From NCBI GenBank assembly GCA_016874715.1, contig VGTK01000020.1, positions 1 through 44,878 on the forward strand: a DNA stretch of 44,878 nucleotides. The letters are read 5' to 3'. Shown here piece by piece: positions 16,290 through 25,403 of this stretch (its first letter is position 1; each line of letters begins with the position of its first letter). The stretch comes from Deltaproteobacteria bacterium (GTDB lineage: Bacteria; Desulfobacterota; Binatia; UBA12015). Made by a program: the position numbers and the translations under genes. The notes under the pieces are model-generated. The model was not told the origin of the DNA. It did no database searches and saw only the letters and a list, made by a program, of their open reading frames with translations.

Positions 16290-17579
16290 ATGCTTTCCGA
16301 GAACAGCCCCCCGGCCGAGCCAGCCTCCGCTACCCTACCGGGCTTCATGAGCCTGGTAGGCGATCACCCGAGCATGCGTCGAGTCTTCGACGTCCTGCGC
16401 CGGGTCGGCGCGTCCGATGCGCCGGTTCTCGTCACCGGTGACAGCGGCACCGGGAAGGAGCTGGTCGCCCGCGCGCTGCACCAGCTGTCGACCCGTGCGG
16501 GCCGGAGCTTCGTTCCTGTGCACTGCGGCGCGATTCCCGAGGAGCTGCTCGAAAGCGAGCTCTTCGGTCACGTACGGGGCGCGTTCACGGGTGCCATCGC
16601 GGCACGCACCGGCCGCTTCCAGAGCGCAGACCGCGGTACCGTCTTCCTCGACGAGATCGGCGAGATGAGCCAGCGCTTCCAGGTGAAGCTGCTGCGGGTG
16701 CTCGAGGACGGAACCTTCGACCCGGTGGGCAGCCAGACCAGCCGGCACACCGACGTCCGGGTGGTGGCGGCCACCCATCGCGACCTGCACGCCGCGGCTC
16801 GTCAGGGGACGTTCCGCGAGGACCTGTTCTACCGCCTCGACGTGGTCCGCATCCACCTGCCTTCGCTTCGCGAGCGGCGCGAGGACATCCCGCTGATCGC
16901 CCTGCACTTCCTGACGCAGAACGCACTCCGCAGCGACCGCCCGCCGGTCGAGCTGCCCCCCGAGACCGCAGCCGCGCTCATGGCGTACGACTGGCCGGGC
17001 AACGTCCGCGAGCTGCGCAACGTGCTCGAGCGCGCGGTCCTGCTCGGCGAGCAGCCTGGCGTCCTCCTGCCGAGCGACCTCCCAGCCCCGATCGGCTCGT
17101 CCGCCATCGCAGGTACGTTCCGACCGGTGATACCGGTCGCGACCGCGACCAGCTCGGGGCCATGGGATTTCGGCCCGGAGGGAACGAACTTCTACCAGGA
17201 GCTCGAGACGTTCGAGCGCCGCATGATCGGCCGGGCCCTCGAGCTCGCCGCGGGAAGCAAGCGCGAGGCCGCTCGGCTTCTCCAGGTCAATCGCACGACT
17301 CTGCTCGAGAAGCTGAAGCGGCGCGGCTGGCAGACCGCCGACGCCGAGACCCAGGCACGGACGTCAGGGGTCACTACGCCGGTTTCGACCCTGCCGATCG
17401 CCGCGTCCCCGCTCGCGGGCCCCCGGGTCCGTCCGGACCCGGTGCTATCCGTGCCGGCTCTTGGCTGGAGCGCGAGCGAGACCTGGATCGACGTCCGGCG
17501 CCCGGTCGCCCGGGCCTTCCCGCCGGCCCCGGCCGCGGTCCCGGCGAGCGCTCAAGCCCCGGTTCCGCCCGCTCGGTGA
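16290..17579 (+). CDS. Sigma-54-dependent transcriptional activator without a sensory domain
   Basis: 429 aa, ATG start with an AGGA ribosome site six bases upstream. The AAA+ domain starts almost at once: Walker A GDSGTGKE (50-57), the sigma-54-contacting GAFTGA (97-102), Walker B VFLDEIGEM (118-126), and RLDVVRIHLPSLRERREDIP. A Fis-type helix-turn-helix follows (LAAGSKREAARLLQVNRTTLLEKLKRRG). There is no receiver, GAF or PAS domain, as in PspF. Unusually, about 80 residues rich in Pro, Ala and Val follow the DNA-binding helix, where most family members stop. This tail may mediate control. A near-consensus sigma-54 promoter precedes the gene. Confidence 0.93.
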   Translation: MLSENSPPAEPASATLPGFMSLVGDHPSMRRVFDVLRRVGASDAPVLVTGDSGTGKELVARALHQLSTRAGRSFVPVHCGAIPEELLESELFGHVRGAFTGAIAARTGRFQSADRGTVFLDEIGEMSQRFQVKLLRVLEDGTFDPVGSQTSRHTDVRVVAATHRDLHAAARQGTFREDLFYRLDVVRIHLPSLRERREDIPLIALHFLTQNALRSDRPPVELPPETAAALMAYDWPGNVRELRNVLERAVLLGEQPGVLLPSDLPAPIGSSAIAGTFRPVIPVATATSSGPWDFGPEGTNFYQELETFERRMIGRALELAAGSKREAARLLQVNRTTLLEKLKRRGWQTADAETQARTSGVTTPVSTLPIAASPLAGPRVRPDPVLSVPALGWSASETWIDVRRPVARAFPPAPAAVPASAQAPVPPAR

Positions 17580-17953
17580 ACCGTCCAGCTGCCTTGAGCC
17601 GGGTTTCCGTACCCTGACTCGGTAAGGTTTGAGTTCGCCCGATCGTCGTTCACCCCACGGGTCGCACGTGGGCCGGGGCGACCCTCAGTCGACGTACGCA
17701 CGGGGCGCGAACGGAGGGGAAAGGCGAGTCGTCCGCTGGTTGTAATGACGTACCCGAGTTGCTAAGGCTCCGTGGTCTCGGGGGGGGGGCGGCCTGCGTC
17801 GCGAACCGAAGACGTTATCCTGCGCGGACGAGGGGGCCAGCCGGCAAGAACGCCGCGAAACACTTCTACACGATTTCACTTGGACCGAAGCAAACGCAGG
17901 TTTGGCGTTCCTGCAGCTCGTGAGCGTTAAGCGAGCGGGGGAGAAAGGAGCTG
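17580..17953. other. 374-bp leader region of the secreted-protein gene
   Basis: No coding sequence is apparent. It contains a 7-bp inverted repeat GGGTCGC...GCGACCC at 17659-17684, a run of ten G in TCGGGGGGGGGGC near 17780, and an AT-richer end. At 17903-17918 TGGCGTTCCTGCAGCT keeps the sigma-54 GG-N10-GC spacing but has a poor -12 element. A strong ribosome site AAAGGAG lies at 17944-17950. I could not match it to a known riboswitch. Confidence 0.4.
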
Positions 17954-18973
17954 ATGAAGGTGATGCGCGAGAGGAGATTTTTGTTCGCCCTGGCAATGGT
18001 GAGTGCGATCGTCACGGGGAGCGCGGGCACGAGCTCGGCAATCTTTCCCAACGATGGTTTCTCTTACACGCAGCCCGGGGCAGAGCTCATCATGCCGTTC
18101 GACTCGACGGAGGGGAAGGCGACCTTCCTGCTCGTGAGCAACATTCACGGGACGTCGCCGGCGGGCGGTGCTCAGATCACGACCCACTGGACCTTCTGGT
18201 CCGAGACCTGTGACGAGCTGGCGAACTACTCGATCTGCCTCACGCTCAACGACACGGTCGTCGTCGATCCGACGAACGCCCGAGCGCTGAACGCGGCGAA
18301 CTTGGCGGGCGGTCCGCTCATCGACCTCACCGGCAAGCGCGGTATCGTGACGGTGACGGCCTACAGGACGAACACGGCCTGCGGGGACTTCAGGCAGACC
18401 GGTCAGGTGCTCGCGGACGACGCGATCGTCGGCACGTTCACGATCGCCGACTCCGAGGTCGGCTACGCGTTCGGCAACGACGCGTTCGGCCTCGGGCTGA
18501 ACGGAGCCGGTACGGCAGTCGTTCTGCCGCCGTCGGCCGAGGTCGACTCGTTCAACATCGAGGTGTTCGATCCGACCTCGGTGGAGTCGAGCGTGGTGGT
18601 GCTGTCGCACCTTCGCGAGTTCTCGAGTGGACAGGTGGAGCCGAATCCGACGCCCCTGCGCTTCTCCACGACGTTCATCGACACCAACGAGATCCCGACC
18701 TCGCTGCCCGAACAGAATGCGAATTGCGTGCGGTTCGCGCAGATCTCGAGCGATGCCGAGACCACGGGCCTGATCCCGCCCACGGTCGATGTGACCACGT
18801 CGGGCATCATCCGGCTGCACCCGATCTCGAGCCTGGGCCCGAACGACTACCTGTACAGCATCGTCGGTCAGGCGGTCGGTCCGTTCGGTGCGAGCGGCAG
18901 CGCGAAGGTCAAGCTGGGCGATCCGTCGGCGTCGCGTGCCTTCATCGACGCGCCGGCGAGCCTCTTCGACTGA
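17954..18973 (+). CDS. Secreted protein of unknown function
   Basis: 339 aa from the ATG at 17954, or 336 from the ATG at 17963, which has better spacing from AAAGGAG. The N-terminus is a signal peptide: basic MRERR, a hydrophobic core FLFALAMVSAIVTG, and likely cleavage after SSA near residue 29. The mature part is rich in Thr, Ser and Val beta-strand patterns (TTHWTFWSETCDELANYSICLTLNDTVVVDPTN, then RGIVTVTAYRT). Few cysteines are present. No domain is recognised. It has a long leader and one of the strongest terminators possible directly after it, as expected for a highly transcribed monocistronic gene. Base composition is slightly less GC-rich than its neighbours. Confidence 0.8.
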   Translation: MKVMRERRFLFALAMVSAIVTGSAGTSSAIFPNDGFSYTQPGAELIMPFDSTEGKATFLLVSNIHGTSPAGGAQITTHWTFWSETCDELANYSICLTLNDTVVVDPTNARALNAANLAGGPLIDLTGKRGIVTVTAYRTNTACGDFRQTGQVLADDAIVGTFTIADSEVGYAFGNDAFGLGLNGAGTAVVLPPSAEVDSFNIEVFDPTSVESSVVVLSHLREFSSGQVEPNPTPLRFSTTFIDTNEIPTSLPEQNANCVRFAQISSDAETTGLIPPTVDVTTSGIIRLHPISSLGPNDYLYSIVGQAVGPFGASGSAKVKLGDPSASRAFIDAPASLFD

Positions 18974-18992
18974 GCCGCTGACATCCAAGAGG

Positions 18993-19030
18993 AAAGGGGG
19001 CCCGGGGAAACCCGGGCCCCCTTTTTTTTC
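18993..19030 (+). terminator. Rho-independent terminator of the secreted-protein gene
   Basis: A perfect 14-bp stem (AAAGGGGGCCCGGG at 18993-19006 with its complement at 19011-19024) closes on a GAAA tetraloop and merges into a run of T. It starts 20 bp after the stop codon at 18973. It is the only textbook intrinsic terminator I see in the window. Confidence 0.95.
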
Positions 19031-19126
19031 ATTCGCGTCTGTCGCGCTGGCGCTCTGATCCGCGGCGCTGCCGCGCCGATCACGACCTTGCACGCCGTGG
19101 GGGTTTCTGTCGTTACTCGGAGCGTG

Positions 19127-19837
19127 ATGAGGCTTGGGAAGAAGCTCGCGCGAACCGCGTTCGCGATCTCGGTGGTGGCTCTCGGCGCATCGTCCGTTGC
19201 AGCCCAGATGGGACTGCCCGGGGCGAACCCGCAACGCTCGACACGACAGACCAATCCCGGCGCCAGCGACATCGACGAGTCGACGAAGAATCTTCGCGAC
19301 GAGGATCCGGCGGTCCGCCTGGAGGCCGTCAAGGCGCTCGCCGCCTCGCAGGACAAGAAGGCCGTGGAGCACCTGATCGAGGCCACCGCGGACCTCGATC
19401 CGCGCGTCAAGATCAAGGCGATCGACGCGCTCGGCACGCTGCGCGCGGCCGATGCGACGCCCGTGCTGATCCAGGTGCTCTACATGCGCGAGAGCGAGCC
19501 CTGGCTGCAGCAGCGCGTGCTGGTTTCGCTCGGCAAGATCGGCGACACGCGCAGCGCCAAGCCCATCGCGGACTTTCTCTCGCGCGACAGCGACGCCGCC
19601 ACGCGGGGCACGGCTCTCTACGCTCTCGGCGAGATCGGCGACCCGAGCAGCGTGTCGGACCTGAGGCGTGTCGGCGAAGGTGCGAGCGACGAGACCACGC
19701 AGCGGCTCGTGAGCGACGCGATCGCGAAGATCGAGCAACGCCAGATCAATCCCGAGGTCGAGGTGAAGGCGCTGCGCGACTCCGAGGAGGATCAGCGCCC
19801 CGCATCCGCGAGCTCCGGTTCACCCCTCGCCTACTAG
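19127..19837 (+). CDS. Exported HEAT-repeat protein
   Basis: 236 aa from the ATG at 19127. A signal peptide is visible (MRLGKKLARTAFAISVVALGASSVAA, likely cut before QMG). Residues ~45-190 contain at least four HEAT/PBS-lyase type repeats: NLRDEDPAVRLEAVKALAA, DLDPRVKIKAIDALGTLRA, ESEPWLQQRVLVSLGKIGD and DSDAATRGTALYALGEIGD. Such repeats form alpha-solenoids that bind proteins. The C-terminus is acidic and Ser-rich. The stop lies only nine bases before the GTG of the mutase, so both may be on one transcript, though a functional link is not obvious. Confidence 0.85.
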   Translation: MRLGKKLARTAFAISVVALGASSVAAQMGLPGANPQRSTRQTNPGASDIDESTKNLRDEDPAVRLEAVKALAASQDKKAVEHLIEATADLDPRVKIKAIDALGTLRAADATPVLIQVLYMRESEPWLQQRVLVSLGKIGDTRSAKPIADFLSRDSDAATRGTALYALGEIGDPSSVSDLRRVGEGASDETTQRLVSDAIAKIEQRQINPEVEVKALRDSEEDQRPASASSGSPLAY

Positions 19838-19846
19838 GAGACTCCA

Positions 19847-21463
<1,617 letters not shown>

Positions 21464-21468
21464 TCGCC

Positions 21469-22245
21469 ATGCCCCACCGCCTGGGCCGCCTTCCCGCGTT
21501 CCTGCTTCTCGTCGCCGCGGCGACGCCGGCCCGCGGCGACGAGTGCAACGCGTACTTCCCGCTCCGCCCGGACGCCCGCTGGGTCTATTCGGAGGGTGCG
21601 GCCGGCACGAGCCAGACGATGCTCCGCACGATCACCGTGATGTCGGTGGCGGCGGGCAGCGAGGTGACCACCGCCGAGCTGCAGCAGCAGGTCTCGCTGC
21701 CCGGCCGCCCCGACGTGATCGCCGGCACCGCGATCACGCGAGTGAGGTGCGACGCGAGTGGCGTCACCCTCACCGTCGAGGGATCGGCCGGCGTCGGGGG
21801 CGAGACCTCGGGGGTCATCAAGGCGAAGCTGCCGGGGCTTCCTCCGGACAGCGACCTGAAGCCGGGCTTCAGCTGGCGCGGCGACACCGAGGTCGAGACG
21901 ATGGACGCGGGGGCGCGGGTCGTCGCGCAGGGTGCGCGCGGCAGCCGCGTCGAGGGAGTCGAGAGTGTCACCGTTCCCGCCGGCACGTTTCCCGACGCGC
22001 TCAAGGTCGCAACGGTCCAGACGCTCACGCTTCAGCGCGGCAAGGACACGCGCTACGCGCGCCAGCAGCTGCTGGAGTGGTACGTCAGGGGGGTGGGCCT
22101 CGTGAAGCGCGAGACCCGAACCAGCCAGGGCAAGGATGCCGCCGGAAGCATCGAGCAGCTGCAGAGCCACTCCGGACTGACGTCCGCACCGGCTTCGCCG
22201 ACCGGGAAGGATGGAACCGGCACGGCGTTTCCTCCGACGCGCTGA
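21469..22245 (+). CDS. Exported protein of unknown function with repeat-derived C-terminus
   Basis: 258 aa from the ATG at 21469, five bases after the mutase stop. A signal peptide is present (LGRLPAFLLLVAAATPARG, likely cut before DECNAYFP). The mature start CNAYFPLRPDARWVYSEG resembles exported beta-rich proteins that begin with a YFPL..G..W.Y motif; later parts (VTVPAGTFPDALKV, LLEWYVRGVGLVKRET) match the same style. Function is unknown. The last ~22 residues (LTSAPASPTGKDGTG...) are the translation of one copy of the dispersed 57-bp repeat, so the natural end of the protein was probably shorter. It is convergent with the PEP-utilising gene, six bases away. Confidence 0.75.
   Translation: MPHRLGRLPAFLLLVAAATPARGDECNAYFPLRPDARWVYSEGAAGTSQTMLRTITVMSVAAGSEVTTAELQQQVSLPGRPDVIAGTAITRVRCDASGVTLTVEGSAGVGGETSGVIKAKLPGLPPDSDLKPGFSWRGDTEVETMDAGARVVAQGARGSRVEGVESVTVPAGTFPDALKVATVQTLTLQRGKDTRYARQQLLEWYVRGVGLVKRETRTSQGKDAAGSIEQLQSHSGLTSAPASPTGKDGTGTAFPPTR
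22179..22245 (+). repeat. One unit (plus truncated second) of the stop-anchored repeat inside the 3' end of an exported-protein gene
   Basis: A complete 57-bp unit spans 22179-22235, and a second begins with GACG at 22236 and is cut at the stop codon. As at other loci it is preceded by T, giving TGACGTCC, but here the TGA is one base out of the gene's frame, so translation continues through the repeat. The stem-loop CGGC-TTC-GCCG and the GGAACCGGCACGGCG block are intact. Confidence 0.8.
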
Positions 22246-22251
22246 GGAGGA

Positions 22252-23949
22252 TCAGCCGCGGCGGACCGTTCCGGCTGCGCCGTCGACGGCCAGCAGCTCG
22301 CCGGTAGCCACCAGTCGCGTCGCGTTGGCGACGTTGACCGCCGCGGGGATGCCGAGTTCGCGCGCGACGATCGCGCCGTGCGACAGAGGTCCGCCGGCCT
22401 CGAGGACCAGCCCGCCAGCGCAGAGGAGCATCGACGTCCAGCTGGGATCGGTGGCCCCCGCGACGACGATCTCCCCGGGCTCCAGGTGTTGCAGCTCGTC
22501 GAGCGAGCGCACGACGCGTGCGATTCCCCTGGCGAGCCCGGGCGACACCCCCACCCCGGAGAGCTCCCCGGGCCACTGCACCGGATTGCCCGCAGCCCGG
22601 ACGTCGCCGCCAACGACGTCCGGCGGGAACGCGTCACCCACCAGACACTCGGGCGGCTCGACGGCCGAGAACCGCGCCTGCTCCGCCCGTCGCGCGACGG
22701 CACGCGCGGCCAGGACGCCGGGCGCCTCACCGGCCCCGAGCAGGCGTGCGCGCAGCTCGTCGACCTCGAGCAGGAACACGTCCTCGACGACGTGCAGTGC
22801 GCCTTCCGCGACCAGCCGCTGCGCGCCGACCAGCGCGAGGTGCCGCAGCGCCGCGAGGAAGCGGTCGGCGTGATAGCGCATGTTCTCGCGCAGCACGTAG
22901 TACTGCTCGCACCACGCGAGCACACGCTCGAACGCGAGCCGCTTGACGGTTCCGCCGATGCCGGCGCCGACGCGCTCCGCGGTCCGCCTGACCGCCGCAG
23001 CACGCCTGCTCTGCCGCTCCGCCGGCGACTCGCGCGGGCCCGAGTCCAGCAGCTTGCGCACCATCTCGACGACGACCGCCGGCTGCTCGCGCCACGTCCG
23101 CTGCGAGAGATCTCGTCCGACGAAGCGGTGTCCGTGCCGATCGAGCAACGAGCGGATCCCCGCCGCGAAGGCGCCGTCGCTGCCCGCGACGCAGGCTGCG
23201 GCGACGGCGTCGGGATCACGCACGACCTGGTCGGACAACCGTCGATCGGCACGTGCGAGCGCCGCGCACGCGACGATCTCGTCGTGGACCTCGAACGTCC
23301 GGATGCCGGCGAGCCCCATGGTCAGCTCGGACATCGTCACCGCCTCGTCGAGATCCGGGGCCCAGAGCGCCAGCAACTCTGCCGTCAGGTGGAAGAAGAC
23401 GTAGGCGTGAATCATCCCCCAGCTCACGACCTCGAGGAACGAGCCGAGCCGCGCGCGGACGTGGTCGATGGCGTCGACGATGGCGGTGTTGGTCGCTTCC
23501 GCGGCCGGGGTGAGCGCGGCGAGATCGGCGGGGATGCGCGCGGTTGCGTCGCGGAAGAGGTCTGCGCGTGCCCAGGGGAGCCACGCACGCTCGTGCACGC
23601 CGAGGCGCAGCACGATCCCCACGAGCGACGAGGAGAGCACCGAGCGCGGCCTGCCACGCAGCGGCGCGCGCAGCGATGCCGGGAGCAGCTCGAGCAGTCC
23701 GTCGCTCAGGAAGACGCTCGGGATCTCGGCCATCACGTCGGCGATCAAGGACGCGTTCACGTAGACGTGCGCGCCGGCCAGCCGAAAGACGGGCTCACGC
23801 GCCAGCCCGAAGAGGCCCGCGCTCTCGAGCCGCCGGCGCACCATGTGCTCGGCCATCGGCTCGGCGAGCATCGAGAAGCTGAGCGGCGTGACGACCCCGG
23901 ACCAGAGCTCGTCGGCGATGCGCCTGCTCCACACGCGCTGCTCGGTCAC
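22252..23949 (-). CDS. PEP-utilising enzyme mobile-domain protein lacking the ATP-grasp part
   Basis: 565 aa, GTG start. The C-terminal ~90 residues are the swivelling phosphohistidine domain of the PEP synthase/PPDK/rifampin phosphotransferase group: EPGEIVVAGATDPSWTSML, then GGPLSHGAIVARELGIPAAVNV with the phospho-acceptor His (H524). The preceding ~400 residues resemble the linker region of rifampin-phosphotransferase-like proteins (SFSMLAEPMAEHMVRR near the start, VLRENMRYHADRFLAALRHLAL in the middle). The N-terminal ATP-binding (PPDK-type) domain is missing and is not encoded nearby. It may need a separate ATP-grasp partner, or have another role. It diverges from a membrane-protein gene across a duplicated palindrome. 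Confidence 0.82.
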   Translation of the reverse strand: MTEQRVWSRRIADELWSGVVTPLSFSMLAEPMAEHMVRRRLESAGLFGLAREPVFRLAGAHVYVNASLIADVMAEIPSVFLSDGLLELLPASLRAPLRGRPRSVLSSSLVGIVLRLGVHERAWLPWARADLFRDATARIPADLAALTPAAEATNTAIVDAIDHVRARLGSFLEVVSWGMIHAYVFFHLTAELLALWAPDLDEAVTMSELTMGLAGIRTFEVHDEIVACAALARADRRLSDQVVRDPDAVAAACVAGSDGAFAAGIRSLLDRHGHRFVGRDLSQRTWREQPAVVVEMVRKLLDSGPRESPAERQSRRAAAVRRTAERVGAGIGGTVKRLAFERVLAWCEQYYVLRENMRYHADRFLAALRHLALVGAQRLVAEGALHVVEDVFLLEVDELRARLLGAGEAPGVLAARAVARRAEQARFSAVEPPECLVGDAFPPDVVGGDVRAAGNPVQWPGELSGVGVSPGLARGIARVVRSLDELQHLEPGEIVVAGATDPSWTSMLLCAGGLVLEAGGPLSHGAIVARELGIPAAVNVANATRLVATGELLAVDGAAGTVRRG

Positions 23950-24020
23950 GGCGGACCCTTAGCCTGGGGCGACCTCGACCGCCACGGCGCGCGCGCGTTC
24001 ACATTCCGGCTTCACGACGC

Positions 24021-24080
24021 GGTGACGAGTCACCACCCCGAAGCGCGGGTGGTGACTTGTCACCACCCTGAAGCGCGAGT
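24021..24080. promoter_or_regulatory. Duplicated palindromic operator between divergent genes
   Basis: Two adjacent 30-bp units (24021-24050 and 24051-24080) agree at 26 of 30 positions. Each begins with a perfect palindrome GGTGAC-NN-GTCACC, with centres exactly 30 bp apart (about three helical turns), followed by ACCC-N-GAAGCGCG-N-GT. The arms also pair across units: GTCACCACCC with GGGTGGTGAC flanking CGAAGCGC. The pair lies 72 bp from the start at 23949 and 73 bp from the start at 24153, so a dimeric regulator could control both genes. Confidence 0.65.
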
Positions 24081-24152
24081 AGCATCGTGGCGTGCTTGCC
24101 GAGCAGTCCGTGCCGGACGCCGATCCGCGATGCATCGCAAGTCCGCGGGCCC

Positions 24153-24680
24153 ATGTCGACTGACCACGAACACTCTCCGCAGAAGCTCGTCTACCTCCGC
24201 GATCGCGCACCGCGAACGAAGGCGCGCAACGCGCGCGCCGAGCGCGAGCCTCCGGTCGCGCACCCCGACCTTGCGAACGAGGCGACCTGGCTCGGTCGGC
24301 TGCTGCTCGCCGCCGCCGGCTTGATCACGATCCACGGGCTCCTCGTCCTGAGCGGCACGCTGGACGCCGACGGTGATTCCGTCGCGAGCTCGGCTGCCTC
24401 ACAGCTGGTCGCGCACGCCTATCTCGCCGCCATGGTGGCGTTCGCGGCCCACCAGCTTCTGCGCGGCCGCGAGCGCGCGCCTGTGCTCGTGGCCTTTGCA
24501 GCCAGTGGCTTGATCCTGGTCGCTCTCGAGGTGCTCACGCACCTGGTCGTCAGCGCCGACCTGTCGCGCATCTCGCTCGCCGCGCGGACCGACATCCTGG
24601 CCCGCTCCGGCATGCTGGGACTCGGAGTCTGGGCGGGTTCCTACGCGCTGCGCGCGGGTCGCCGGCCCGGCGCCGTCTGA
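24153..24680 (+). CDS. Four-helix membrane protein, hypothetical
   Basis: 175 aa from the ATG at 24153; homology is unknown, so the start is chosen as the one after the operator-like repeat. The first ~45 residues are charged and Arg-rich. Four membrane helices follow at about 48-68 (LGRLLLAAAGLITIHGLLVLSG), 86-103, 110-132 (PVLVAFAASGLILVALEVLTHLVV) and 150-167. No catalytic or transport motif is visible. It diverges from the PEP-utilising gene, and the shared operator suggests coordinated expression. Confidence 0.6.
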   Translation: MSTDHEHSPQKLVYLRDRAPRTKARNARAEREPPVAHPDLANEATWLGRLLLAAAGLITIHGLLVLSGTLDADGDSVASSAASQLVAHAYLAAMVAFAAHQLLRGRERAPVLVAFAASGLILVALEVLTHLVVSADLSRISLAARTDILARSGMLGLGVWAGSYALRAGRRPGAV

Positions 24681-24729
24681 CCGGACCGCACGACGCCCCT
24701 GCAAGGCGTCTGTTTCGTGCCGGTCGGAC
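24675..24729 (+). other. Long imperfect hairpin overlapping the stop of the membrane-protein gene
   Basis: GTCTGACCG (24675-24683) pairs with CGGTCGGAC (24721-24729) with one G-U pair. After a four-base bulge, GCACGA pairs with TCGTGC (24715-24720), and CGCC with GGCG around a CCTGCAA loop. No T-run follows, so it is not a clean intrinsic terminator. It may protect the transcript end or slow polymerase before the NUDIX gene. Confidence 0.45.
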
Positions 24730-24818
24730 GTCGAGTATACGTAGATGCGTGAAGTGGCAGCGTGCTCGGGAAGCGGAGCTCCCGGAATCGCGGATCTAGC
24801 CGGTTCGGAGCCCAGACG

Positions 24819-25364
24819 ATGCAAGCGGAGATCGCCGTCCTCGCTCGCCGTTACGGTCGGCCGCGTGCGGTGGCGCACACTCTCCCCTCTTTCGGCTTCT
24901 CGCCGCTCAACCGCCGGCGCGAGGGCGAGGTCGCCATGGCGATCCGGCGCCGCAACGGCCTCTACCTGCTGCAGACGAAGGGCTCGTATCCACAGAGCAC
25001 GTTCCGCCTTCCGACCGGCGGAATCATGCGGGGCGAGACCATCGAGCACGCGTTGCTGCGCGAGACCCGCGAGGAGACGAGCCTCGACGTCGAGATCAGC
25101 CGCTTCGCGGCCGTCCTGACGTACCGCGCGGCGAACGCGCGGCACGCGTTCGCGAGCTACCTGTTCATTCTCGAGGAGCAGGGCGGCGTGCTGCACGCGA
25201 TTGACGAAAGCGAGGGCATCACGGGCTGGCTCGAAGCGGACCTGCCAGCGCTCGCGATGGCCGCCGACCGGCTCCGGTCCTGCACCGGGCCGTGGCGCTC
25301 GTGGGGGCAGTTTCGCGCGCTGGTGCTCGATGCGCTGAGAAACGCGCTCGCGCACCGCAACTGA
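24819..25364 (+). CDS. NUDIX hydrolase
   Basis: 181 aa from the ATG at 24819, with CGGAG eight bases upstream. The Nudix box at residues 67-89 (GGIMRGETIEHALLRETREE) fits G-x5-E-x7-R-E-U-x-E-E; the final Gly of the classical box is Ser, which many members tolerate. It hydrolyses a nucleoside diphosphate linked to another moiety; the substrate cannot be deduced. The N-terminal ~35 residues precede the fold proper (EVAMAIRRRNGLYLLQTKG). It is convergent with ftsH, whose stop is 39 bp away. Confidence 0.87.
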   Translation: MQAEIAVLARRYGRPRAVAHTLPSFGFSPLNRRREGEVAMAIRRRNGLYLLQTKGSYPQSTFRLPTGGIMRGETIEHALLRETREETSLDVEISRFAAVLTYRAANARHAFASYLFILEEQGGVLHAIDESEGITGWLEADLPALAMAADRLRSCTGPWRSWGQFRALVLDALRNALAHRN

Positions 25365-25403
25365 ACCGCCGCGAGCGACGCGCCGGCACCCGACGGCCTG
25401 ACG

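Noticed and set aside
17903..17918. Possible second sigma-54 promoter before the secreted-protein gene
   Set aside because: GG-N10-GC spacing is right, but the -12 half is CAGCT instead of TTGCA. Mentioned only as a possibility.
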